The notes under the pieces were generated by a model. The model made no database searches. It saw only the letters and a list, made by a program, of their open reading frames with translations, and was not told the origin of the DNA. A program made the position numbers and the translations under genes. 41,990 nt of DNA, taken from positions 1 to 41,990 of the forward strand of contig DKCJ01000023.1 of NCBI GenBank assembly GCA_002451465.1, given 5' to 3'. Position 1 is the stretch's first letter. Each line of letters begins with the position of its first letter. Shown here in pieces: positions 16,946-24,621 of the stretch. The stretch comes from Caryophanales bacterium UBA6877. Lineage in GTDB: Bacteria > Bacillota_I > Bacilli_A > RFN20 > CAG-826.

Positions 16946-17507
16946 TGAAATAAGCGATTTTATACATAATTATTTAAAAACACATGATTCAATTGTAATA
17001 GCTATTGATGGAAAATCAGGGAGCGGGAAAACAACTCTTGCTAACTATTTAAAAGATAATTTTGACTCTAATGTTATTCATACTGATGATTATTTTTTAC
17101 CACTTAATTTAAGAACAAAAGAAAGACGCAATGAAATTGGTGGAAATATTAATTATGAAAAATTTAAAAATGATGTTATTGATCATTTAAAAAGCGATAT
17201 AACAATCGAAGCTTTTAATTGTAAAACATTAACTTTTAAAGAAAAAATAATCCTTAAACATAAAAAAATTACCATAATAGAAGGAAGCTATGCACTTCAT
17301 CCATATTTTGGTAAATATTATGATTATTCTATTGGAATTGATATAGACTCTGAAAAGCAAATTGAGAGATTAAAAAATAGAGAAGGAATCAATTTAGATA
17401 ATTTTATAAACCTATGGATTCCACTAGAAAATAAATATTTCGATTATTTTAATATATTTAGTAAAGTTGATTTATTAATAAAAACGATAATTAAATACGC
17501 TATTTAA
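16929..17507 (+). CDS. Uridine-kinase-like P-loop kinase
   Basis: About 192 residues. The Walker A is DGKSGSGKTT (27-36), followed by HTDDYFLPL, typical of the uridine/pantothenate kinase-like superfamily, where the Asp pair lies near the acceptor, and by IIEGSYALHPYF, matching the EG-x-Y/H region of that superfamily. It lacks a full-length Udk C-terminus, so the acceptor is uncertain. I prefer the TTG at 16929, because AAGGAG lies 6 nt upstream; the ATG at 16911 has no ribosome site and would add six residues. Either start overlaps the S-component gene, indicating translational coupling. The stop lies inside a hairpin shared with the converging kinase gene. Confidence 0.75.
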   Translation: MRNYINEISDFIHNYLKTHDSIVIAIDGKSGSGKTTLANYLKDNFDSNVIHTDDYFLPLNLRTKERRNEIGGNINYEKFKNDVIDHLKSDITIEAFNCKTLTFKEKIILKHKKITIIEGSYALHPYFGKYYDYSIGIDIDSEKQIERLKNREGINLDNFINLWIPLENKYFDYFNIFSKVDLLIKTIIKYAI

Positions 17508-17516
17508 TTATCGTTT
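17482..17516. terminator. 16-bp hairpin shared by two overlapping convergent genes
   Basis: A perfect 16-bp stem (17482-17497 with 17501-17516) and a 3-nt loop CGC. It holds the TAA (17505-17507) of the plus-strand kinase and the TAG of the minus-strand kinase (17500-17502). T-rich sequence follows on both strands, so it probably terminates both transcripts. Confidence 0.85.
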
Positions 17517-18006
17517 CTTTATATTTTGGAACACTGATCTCGATTATACTATTAAATTTATTCATTAAATAAGGGCTTAATGGTTCTATTTCTTTTACCA
17601 TATTTAAAATAACGTTTTCTGGGACCCATTTTTCTTTTATTCTTTTCTTATTATTAGCAAAATTAAAATTTAGATCAGTAGTTTTAAATATAATTAATTT
17701 ATAATAATCAAAAGGTTTTAAAAGATTTATAAAATGTTCTCTTTTAAAATTATCTAAAAAAGTTGAATCCATAATAATAGTTAAGTCTTTATCCTTATAT
17801 TTATCATATAGGTTATTTGCTATTTCTATCATATGGTCATAAATAATATACATATTTTTAGGAAAAGTAAGATATGATCCAAACATTACTCTACGAGTTT
17901 CATCACTATCTATACGAATAGGATTTTTATATTCTTTTATGTGCTCTCTTAAATAAGTAGATTTTCCACTTCCTGGCAAACCACTTATCATAACTAAACT
18001 TTTCAT
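17500..18006 (-). CDS. Small P-loop kinase (AAA_33/polynucleotide-kinase-like)
   Basis: A 168-residue P-loop NTPase with Walker A GLPGSGKST (9-17), RIDSDETRRVMFG (about 32-44) and IIMDSTF (about 77-83), as in zeta-toxin/T4 Pnk-type small kinases. The acceptor substrate is unknown. The ATG at 18006 overlaps the stop of the upstream permease gene by one base (TAATG), so it is translationally coupled and belongs to the phn-type operon; a TTG six bases earlier is an unlikely start. Placed last in an ABC uptake operon, it may phosphorylate the imported compound or a derivative (inference). Confidence 0.75.
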   Translation of the reverse strand: MKSLVMISGLPGSGKSTYLREHIKEYKNPIRIDSDETRRVMFGSYLTFPKNMYIIYDHMIEIANNLYDKYKDKDLTIIMDSTFLDNFKREHFINLLKPFDYYKLIIFKTTDLNFNFANNKKRIKEKWVPENVILNMVKEIEPLSPYLMNKFNSIIEISVPKYKETIIK

Positions 18007-18914
18007 TAACAAAGTTTCTTTCTTAAATAACTTGATAATATATCAATTAAAACAATCATTATAATGATTCCATAAATCATACTAGCTTCTTGTGACCATG
18101 AGTTAAATGCACTATAAACCCATAAAGAATAGCCAATGCCGCCCGCACCAACAACACCAAGTAAACTTGCAGTACGAACATTTAAATCAAATCTATATAA
18201 AATAACTGATAAGAAATTAGGTGCAACTTGTGGAATAACACCATTTTTAATTCTAACTAAAGATGTTGCTCCACATGCATCAAGGGCTTCAAGAGGAGCA
18301 TCATCAATAACATCTAATTGTTCAGCAAACATTTTTCCGATCATACCAATACTATGAATAGATAAAACAACAACACCAGTAAATGCTCCAAAACCAACAA
18401 CTTTAATAATGATTAAACCAAAAAGTAATTCTGGGAATGTTCTAATAATAATTAAAATTAATTCACTTATAAAAGCCCACTTACCAACAATTTTACGACT
18501 TGCAAAAAACCCAAATGGTAAAGATAAAAGTGAACTAATGCTTGTACCAACAAAAGCAATAGCTAAAGTTTCAATAATTTGATAAATTGTTGATTCTTTA
18601 AATTTAAAATCACCATAGCCAAAAAATAATGACCAATCTGGATTAGTAAGTCCTTTAAAAAGCATTTTTAAGTTACTTTCACTTGAAGTAATATTTCCCA
18701 TAAAATCTACTTCAATACATGAATAAGCAAGTAAACCAAGAACAACAAAAACCAAAATTAATGTATATATCCAATAAAGTGGTCGATGTTGATATGCATT
18801 ATTTGGGTCATCAAATGTCTTCTTTGTCTTAAAAGTAAGAATATTCCAAAAATGATTTAATGGATTAATAATATATTTTGTAAAAAAGTTACTTATATTT
18901 TCACTAAATTTCAT
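18006..18914 (-). CDS. phnE: PhnE-type ABC transporter permease (second)
   Basis: A 302-residue inner-membrane permease with an N-terminal cytosolic stretch, a first helix near 50-70, then the periplasm-type loop containing LTNPDWSLFFG (about 91-101, the PhnE NPDW signature), and the binding-protein-dependent transport domain with the EAA loop EALDACGATSLVRIKNGVIP (about 202-221). It pairs with the upstream PhnE to form the membrane channel. GGAAGG precedes the ATG. It is tightly packed in the phnD-phnC-phnE-phnE-kinase operon. Confidence 0.9.
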   Translation of the reverse strand: MKFSENISNFFTKYIINPLNHFWNILTFKTKKTFDDPNNAYQHRPLYWIYTLILVFVVLGLLAYSCIEVDFMGNITSSESNLKMLFKGLTNPDWSLFFGYGDFKFKESTIYQIIETLAIAFVGTSISSLLSLPFGFFASRKIVGKWAFISELILIIIRTFPELLFGLIIIKVVGFGAFTGVVVLSIHSIGMIGKMFAEQLDVIDDAPLEALDACGATSLVRIKNGVIPQVAPNFLSVILYRFDLNVRTASLLGVVGAGGIGYSLWVYSAFNSWSQEASMIYGIIIMIVLIDILSSYLRKKLC

Positions 18915-18916
18915 AA

Positions 18917-19816
18917 CTAAGCAACCTTCCTTCTTAAAATGCTAGAAATAATTTGTAAGATAAATACTAAAATAAATAATGGAATCAAAATAGCACCAAC
19001 TCTATCATATTGTCTAGCTTCCATAGCAGTTTTTAAAAGTTGACCAATACCACCAGCGTTAGCCCAAGCTAAGATAACACTTGCACGAACGTTGATTTCA
19101 AAAGTATAAATAAAATTTGAAATTAACATAGGCGTAGCACTTGGAAGTAAACTAACTTTAAAAGCTTCTAAACGATTCGCACCAGTTGATAAACTTGCTT
19201 CAAATGGATTCATATCTAAAGTATCAATGTATTCAAACATAAGTTTAAACATAATACCCATTGTAAATATAATAATTGCTACGATACCAGCAGTTGCTCC
19301 AATTCCAAAGAAAGCAACGGCCATTAAAGCTAAAACATAGGTAGGAATACTTCTAATAATATCCATTATGACTCTAACAGGCATATAAATATATGAATAT
19401 TTTGCAACATTTCTGCTTGCTAATAAAAATAATGGTATAGCTAAAATCGTACCAATTAAAGTTCCAATATATACCATTTCAACTGTTTGACCAATTGCAG
19501 GAATAGCGCTATTAAATAGATAATCCCAATATCTAGGCCAAGTTTTAAGAGATAATTTATTAGGAACAAACATTTGTTCAAATATTTTACCAATTTGATC
19601 GACCGCTACTCTATCTGGTAATTCAATAAAATAAAAAGAACCAACAAATAAAGCAACAATCAATAAAACAATAAGTAAAAACTTACTTCTTTTCTTTTCT
19701 ATTGTTTTAGTTGGTACATTTTTTTCATCAACACTGACAACAACTTTTTTATAAAACAAAGAATGTAAAAACTTATTAGTTTTTTTATTAGTTTCATTTA
19801 AAACATTATTTTTCAT
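18917..19816 (-). CDS. phnE: PhnE-type ABC transporter permease (first)
   Basis: About 299 residues. It has a charged N-terminus, a first helix LLIVLLIVALFVGSFYF (about 46-62), then the transport domain with the EAA loop EASLSTGANRLEAFKVSLLP (about 205-224). It is a partner of the second PhnE. I prefer the ATG at 19816, with GGAG 12 nt upstream. An ATG at 19828 would abut that site directly and add four residues. Either start overlaps the end of phnC. Confidence 0.88.
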   Translation of the reverse strand: MKNNVLNETNKKTNKFLHSLFYKKVVVSVDEKNVPTKTIEKKRSKFLLIVLLIVALFVGSFYFIELPDRVAVDQIGKIFEQMFVPNKLSLKTWPRYWDYLFNSAIPAIGQTVEMVYIGTLIGTILAIPLFLLASRNVAKYSYIYMPVRVIMDIIRSIPTYVLALMAVAFFGIGATAGIVAIIIFTMGIMFKLMFEYIDTLDMNPFEASLSTGANRLEAFKVSLLPSATPMLISNFIYTFEINVRASVILAWANAGGIGQLLKTAMEARQYDRVGAILIPLFILVFILQIISSILRRKVA

Positions 19817-20588
19817 TAGAATCAACATCTCCTAATTTTTCACTATGTTTTAAAGCACGACCATATATTTTTAATAAAACTTCATCAGTTACTTCTTCTG
19901 GTTTTCCATCGAAAACAATTTGGCCTTGTTTAATACCAATAATTCTTGTTGCATACTTTACAGCTAAATCAACATGGTGCATATTAGCCACAATGGTGAT
20001 TTTATACTCTTTATTAATACGTTGAAAGTCATCCATAACACTTAAAGTTGTTACAGGATCAAGACTTGCGACAGGTTCATCGGCCAAAATTATTGAAGGT
20101 TCTTGCGTTAAAGCTCTAGCTAAAGCTACACGTTGTTGTTGACCACCGCTAAGTTGATCAGCTCTTACAAAAGCTTTATCTAAGATTCCTAATTTATCTA
20201 AAGACTCTAAAGCAAGCATCTTCTCTTTCTTGCTATATAAGTTAAATAAATTGTCAAAAGTATTATGGTAACCAACTCTTCCACTTAAAACATTTTTATA
20301 TACACTACTTCTTTTAACTAAGTTGAAGGATTGGAAAATCATTCCAATATTTTTTCTTAAAGTACGTAATTTTTTGCCACTAACTTTACTAATGTCAATT
20401 CCATTAACAAAGAGTTGACCATGTTGAATGTCGTGCATTTTATTAATTGTTCTAATTAAAGTTGACTTTCCAGCACCTGATAATCCAATTATACAAAGAA
20501 AATCACCATCATTAATTTTTAAATTAACATCAGACAACGCTTTATATCCATTAGGATATATTTTATCAACATGATCAAACTCAATCAT
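19806..20588 (-). CDS. phnC: PhnC-type ABC transporter ATPase
   Basis: A 260-residue ATP-binding subunit. Walker A is GLSGAGKST (35-43), followed by the Q-loop GMIFQSFNLV, the signature LSGGQQQR, Walker B IILADEPVASLDP and the H-loop MHHVDLA. Length and sequence match PhnC of phosphonate/phosphate-type transporters. It energises the two PhnE permeases. AAGGAAG precedes the ATG. It overlaps the next gene. Confidence 0.93.
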   Translation of the reverse strand: MIEFDHVDKIYPNGYKALSDVNLKINDGDFLCIIGLSGAGKSTLIRTINKMHDIQHGQLFVNGIDISKVSGKKLRTLRKNIGMIFQSFNLVKRSSVYKNVLSGRVGYHNTFDNLFNLYSKKEKMLALESLDKLGILDKAFVRADQLSGGQQQRVALARALTQEPSIILADEPVASLDPVTTLSVMDDFQRINKEYKITIVANMHHVDLAVKYATRIIGIKQGQIVFDGKPEEVTDEVLLKIYGRALKHSEKLGDVDSNEK

Positions 20589-20625
20589 AACTTCTTCCTT
20601 TTTATTTAATTACTTATATATTTTA

Positions 20626-21735
20626 TTATTTAATTAAATCGTGGTCTACACAATATTGATAGAATGCTCTTTCACCATCGAAATCACTATCTTTAGCTTC
20701 AGTATATCCAGTATGTGAATAAACTTTGTAAAGAATATCTTTTGGTGACATATCAGAACCTTCAATTTTGTCAGTCATTGTAATAGCTGTTTCAAAAGCT
20801 TTCTTAACAGCTTCTTTTTTGGCTTCTTCTAAGTTGGATCTTGCAGAAATTGTATCATTATAGATACCATCAGTTATAGCAACAACTTTAGTCTTTGTGA
20901 AAGCTTCTGGCTTATTATAATATTCAGAACCGCTCTTAATATAACCTTGAGCATATCTAACATCGGTGAATCCCCAGAAACCAGCGATTGTGCCATCTTG
21001 TGTATTATTGAAAGCTGCGCCGTAATCGGTTTGTTCAACACCAATAATCATAGTTTTCTTTTCTTCTTCGGAAGCACTATCATATTTGGTTTGATCAACC
21101 ATGCTCATGCCATAGTCATTTAAATATTTTAATGGTCTAAGGTAACCAGCTCCACTAGTAGCACCCATTCTACCAATCTTTAAACCAGCTAAATCTTTAA
21201 CATTGATTTCGCCATCACCATTTTTATCAACATAATATTGGTTTCCAATTGATAATTGGGAAGTATACCAGTTAACATCTTTATCAGATTGTTGACCTAA
21301 ATATTCATAACCTTCAATTTCACCATTCATAGCTTGCATTTGTTTTTTAACATCGCCAGCATAATCTTCAACTTGAACTTTATAACCTTTTCTAACAGAT
21401 GTTAATAAAACTTCAACTTTACCTGGATCTTGTAAAGTAGCTTGAGCATAACCTGAAGCAGTTAAGAATCCAATATCTAATTGATTAGAAAGTAAACCTT
21501 CAGTTGTAGCATTATATGAAGTACCAACAGAAATTTCATAAGTGTATTCTGGAGTAATTTCATGTAATACTGGTTCGAGTCTCTTAGCTAAACTTCCTAA
21601 AGTATCAGGATCATTTGATGGAACGAATTGAATTTTGATAAGACTGCTTGAATCATCATTTCCACCACAACTTGTGGTTCCAGCAAGCACTAATAAAGCT
21701 GCTAAACCCGCACATAAACATAAACTTTTTTTCAT
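20626..21735 (-). CDS. phnD: PhnD-type substrate-binding lipoprotein with an inserted EF-hand-like loop
   Basis: A 369-residue binding protein. The N-terminus is a lipoprotein signal (KK, a hydrophobic core, LAGTTSC with Cys23 as the lipidation site). The mature part has the PhnD features FVPSNDPDTLGSLAKRLEPVL (about 37-57), LLSNQLDIGFLTASGYA (81-97) and MGATSGAGYLRPLKYL (190-205). An unusual DKNGDGEINVKDL (170-182) reads as a calcium-binding EF-hand/dockerin-type loop just before the conserved DLAGLKIG strand. Family members bind phosphonates, phosphite or phosphate; the mycoplasma p37 relative binds thiamine pyrophosphate, so the ligand is open. AGGAG precedes the ATG. A cre-like site lies about 180 nt upstream. 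Confidence 0.9.
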   Translation of the reverse strand: MKKSLCLCAGLAALLVLAGTTSCGGNDDSSSLIKIQFVPSNDPDTLGSLAKRLEPVLHEITPEYTYEISVGTSYNATTEGLLSNQLDIGFLTASGYAQATLQDPGKVEVLLTSVRKGYKVQVEDYAGDVKKQMQAMNGEIEGYEYLGQQSDKDVNWYTSQLSIGNQYYVDKNGDGEINVKDLAGLKIGRMGATSGAGYLRPLKYLNDYGMSMVDQTKYDSASEEEKKTMIIGVEQTDYGAAFNNTQDGTIAGFWGFTDVRYAQGYIKSGSEYYNKPEAFTKTKVVAITDGIYNDTISARSNLEEAKKEAVKKAFETAITMTDKIEGSDMSPKDILYKVYSHTGYTEAKDSDFDGERAFYQYCVDHDLIK

Positions 21736-21790
21736 TTTTTCTTCTCCTAATGATTTTTAAAAAAATTGAAATTTTTTATGAAAAGAGCAA

Positions 21791-21813
21791 TAAAAAAGGG
21801 GCATAAAAGCCCA
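21791..21813 (-). terminator. Possible attenuator in the phnD leader
   Basis: On the minus strand GGGC-TTTTAT-GCCC is followed by C and six T residues, about 55 nt before the phnD start. The stem is only 4 GC pairs (plus AAA/TTT after a mismatch). It could attenuate the operon, or terminate an upstream transcript. Confidence 0.35.
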
Positions 21814-21914
21814 TTTAATATATTTCGTTAAATTTAATGTTACTAATATTTAACTTATTTCTTTTCATGACTATATTTTCAATTATTTTTAATCCAATGT
21901 AAATACTAAAATAC

Positions 21915-21928
21915 AGAAAGCGCTTTCA
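21915..21928. promoter_or_regulatory. CcpA cre-like site upstream of the phn operon
   Basis: The minus strand reads TGAAAGCGCTTTCT, matching the cre consensus TGNAANCGNTNNCA with a near-perfect palindrome. It lies about 180 nt before phnD, next to a TTTACA that could be a -35 element. It suggests carbon catabolite control. Confidence 0.6.
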
Positions 21929-22025
21929 TTTTGTGCTAATTTTCAAATAAAGTAGGGTTTTAGTTCATCTTTTTCTCTTTTTATAATAAAATCATTTTTA
22001 AGGTCGCTTTCTATTTTATTTAGGA

Positions 22026-22310
22026 TCAAACAACTAAAAATGATATTAAAATTATTGTTATATCTTTTGTTCTAGGTTTTCCCTTAACTTCTTAATTCAT
22101 CCATTGAGTAAAATTTTAATATTCTATAAAACTTATCTCGATCAATTTTGTGACTTCTTCTACTTTAGCATTATCTTCTAATGTTCTTAGGTGAATAAAT
22201 TAATGAAAAATAACGTATTCAATGGACAAAATTTCTAATATATCAGGATATTTCCTAGCGTTTGGCAATTTTATATCTCTTCTTACGGTTTTTGAAAAAT
22301 TCTTATCCAT
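22026..22310 (-). pseudogene. Probable decayed gene, family not identified
   Basis: The minus-strand frame from an ATG at 22310 gives protein-like text (NFSKTVRRDIKLPNARKYPD, then IHLRTLEDNAKVEEVTKLIE) interrupted by three TAA codons and ended by TGA. Upstream of the ATG the same frame continues as NRLLHKRNVIDFLLTHQLFY, so the original gene probably started further to the right, near 22380-22430. TAA-type interruptions fit CAA-to-TAA decay. The family is not recognised. Confidence 0.4.
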
Positions 22311-22794
22311 TATCGTATAGAATAATTGGTGTGTAAGCAAAAAATCTATAACATTTCTTTTGTGTAACAGACGATTTATATATTGATTTTAATAAACAAA
22401 ATATAAAAATATTTATCTATTACATTTATTAAGAATTGTATACTGATATAATATTTAGAAGCGATAGATGCAGTCTTAGATCATTTGGATTAGTACTTAA
22501 TAAATAGCGTCAATTTATTGTTGCATATTAATTTTTTTAAGGTATAAACGTTCGTAATTTAAAAAATGAATCTTAATAAATAGATCTTTTTAGGGTGCGC
22601 ATACCTCCATGTAAAAGTATTTTATTATTTACTAGTGAACGCTGTTCGTGTAAAAGCGGTGCTAAAAAATGCCTATTTTTCCTACTTTTTCAAACACTAA
22701 TACACGTCGTCCAATTACTAAAAAATCTGTATTTATTGCTATAAATAAAAAGTTTTACAACCTATTAAAAAGTATCGAACATTTATAAATTTAT
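22311..22794. other. Gene-free stretch before tRNA-Glu
   Basis: No open frame of useful length, repeat or terminator is evident apart from the possible upstream extension of the decayed gene to about 22430. Base composition resembles other eroded DNA in the window. Confidence 0.5.
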
Positions 22795-22871
22795 TGGTAC
22801 CCTGTATGGGATTCGAACCCATGCGTGTATCCTTGAGAGGGATATGAGTTAAACCACTTCTCCAACAGGGC
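22795..22871 (-). tRNA. tRNA-Glu (CTC)
   Basis: A 77-nt cloverleaf on the minus strand. The acceptor arm is GCCCTGT/ACAGGGT with a G1-U72 wobble, the discriminator is A and CCA is encoded. The anticodon stem is TATCC/GGATA and the loop CTCTCAA gives CTC. The body (AGAAGTGGTTTAACTC and GGTTCGAATCCC) is of tRNA-Glu type with a short variable loop, so it is not a serine tRNA. Confidence 0.88.
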
Positions 22872-23055
22872 ATGCAATAATTATATTAGAAGAATATCCT
22901 AAAATAAATACTTTTATATTCTATATTTCAATAAATTATACGAAAATAAACATAATTATTTTTAAAAATATAAACTATATTTCTTAATAATTATTCAATG
23001 TACATTATTATTCTTCTATTGCTTATAAAAATAAGAAAGAGTAATATTTTTGGGT

Positions 23056-24450
23056 ATGAAAAAAACGCCTCTTGATTTAGGGAAAGATAACACTTTATCA
23101 ATTGTTTTAAAACTATGCTTGCCAGCAATGTTAGGACAATTTATAAATGTTTTATATAGTATTGTAGATAGACTCTATATTGGTCAAATTCCTAATATTG
23201 GTGAAAAAGCTCTTGGTGGTATTGGTGTTGTTGCACCACTTATTACAATGCTTGTTTCGTTTTCTTATTTAATCGGGATTGGTGGCGCGCCTTACATGAT
23301 GCGAAAATTAGGCGAAGGAAATAAGGAATTTGCAACAAAAATTATGGCTAATTCATTTCTTTTGCTTATAATTTTAGGAATACTTGTTCCGCTATTTTCA
23401 TTTATTTTTCTAGATCAATTATTAGTTGCAGTTGGTGCAACAAGTGATATTATTCAATATTCAAAAGAATATATGATTGTTTATTTACTTGGAAATTCTT
23501 TTGCTTTAATTGCTACCGGATTATCACAATTTATTACTGCTCAGGGCTATTCAAAAATTGCAATGGCTAGTTTATTAATTGGTGCAATAACAAATATTAT
23601 ATTAGATCCTATATTTATTTTTGTTTTTAAAATGAATGTAATTGGTGCTTCCTTAGCAACTATTATTTCTCAATTTTTAACATTCGTATTTAATTTAATA
23701 TTCTTACTTTCTAAAAAAAGTAATATTCGTATTACCTTTAAAAATTATGATATTAAAATCATGCTTCAAATTTTAAAATATGGAATTTCACCTTTTTTAA
23801 TTTATGTTACTGATGGTTTGACAATGATATGTATTGATAAAAGTGTTGCAATGCATGGTGGGGCATTAGCTAGCGATATGCTTGTAGGTTTAACAATAAC
23901 AAATTGCATTTATCAATTAGTAACCATGCCTCTTTTAGGGGTTTCAAATGGAACACAAGGAGTTTTATCATATAATTATGGCGCTGGTAATACTGAAAGA
24001 GTTAAAAAAGCTCAAAAGGAAATTATTATAACAGGGTTAATTTTCACAACACTTTCGTTTATATTATTAATCTTTCTAATAGAACCAATAGGTAAAATAT
24101 TCACGAATCACGAAACAGTTTTAATGTACGCTAAAAAGTCCTCAATTTTATATTTAATTGGAACCCTTCCTTTAGCTTTACAATATTGTATTGTTGATGG
24201 AACTACGGCATTAGGTTATCCTCTTGAAAGTACTATTTTATCATTATCGAGAAAAATCATTGTAATAACTTTGAGTTTTATTTTGCCTTTAATTTTTAAA
24301 AATGCTGAATCAATATTTTATTCACAAATGCTAGGTGATGTATTTAATTCATTTTTATGTTTATTTGTTTTTATTTTCCTTTTTCCAAGAATATTACGAA
24401 AATGCGAACTACATCATGATGATATTTCAAGAAATAAATTATCAATGTAA
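23056..24450 (+). CDS. MATE family multidrug exporter
   Basis: About 464 residues and 12 predicted membrane helices. The start LCLPAMLGQFINVLYSIVDRLYIGQI (about 17-42) is the MATE signature, with the repeat of the same architecture in the second half (ISPFLIYVTDGLTMICIDK). It is a Na+ or H+ driven exporter of organic cations or drugs; the substrate is unknown. The ATG at 23056 is preferred to an in-frame TTG at 23050. No clear Shine-Dalgarno lies close by (AAGAAAGAG ends about 15 nt upstream). It is monocistronic. Confidence 0.88.
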   Translation: MKKTPLDLGKDNTLSIVLKLCLPAMLGQFINVLYSIVDRLYIGQIPNIGEKALGGIGVVAPLITMLVSFSYLIGIGGAPYMMRKLGEGNKEFATKIMANSFLLLIILGILVPLFSFIFLDQLLVAVGATSDIIQYSKEYMIVYLLGNSFALIATGLSQFITAQGYSKIAMASLLIGAITNIILDPIFIFVFKMNVIGASLATIISQFLTFVFNLIFLLSKKSNIRITFKNYDIKIMLQILKYGISPFLIYVTDGLTMICIDKSVAMHGGALASDMLVGLTITNCIYQLVTMPLLGVSNGTQGVLSYNYGAGNTERVKKAQKEIIITGLIFTTLSFILLIFLIEPIGKIFTNHETVLMYAKKSSILYLIGTLPLALQYCIVDGTTALGYPLESTILSLSRKIIVITLSFILPLIFKNAESIFYSQMLGDVFNSFLCLFVFIFLFPRILRKCELHHDDISRNKLSM

Positions 24451-24454
24451 ATAA

Positions 24455-24486
24455 TTATTTATTTAATAAATTAATCAAATAAATAA
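24455..24486 (+). terminator. AT-only hairpin after the MATE gene
   Basis: TTATTTATTT (24455-24464) pairs with AAATAAATAA (24477-24486) a few bases after the stop. It has no GC pairs, so termination efficiency is doubtful. Confidence 0.3.
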
Positions 24487-24621
24487 GTTTATTGTTATTT
24501 CTTCCATAAATACATTGCATTAGGTTGCTTCTTTTTATAGGCTATTCATTCAGATTAATAAACCTAAAAACAAATTTTCATTTTCTTATTTTTAGTATAG
24601 AATTAATTAGGAGGAACTTAA

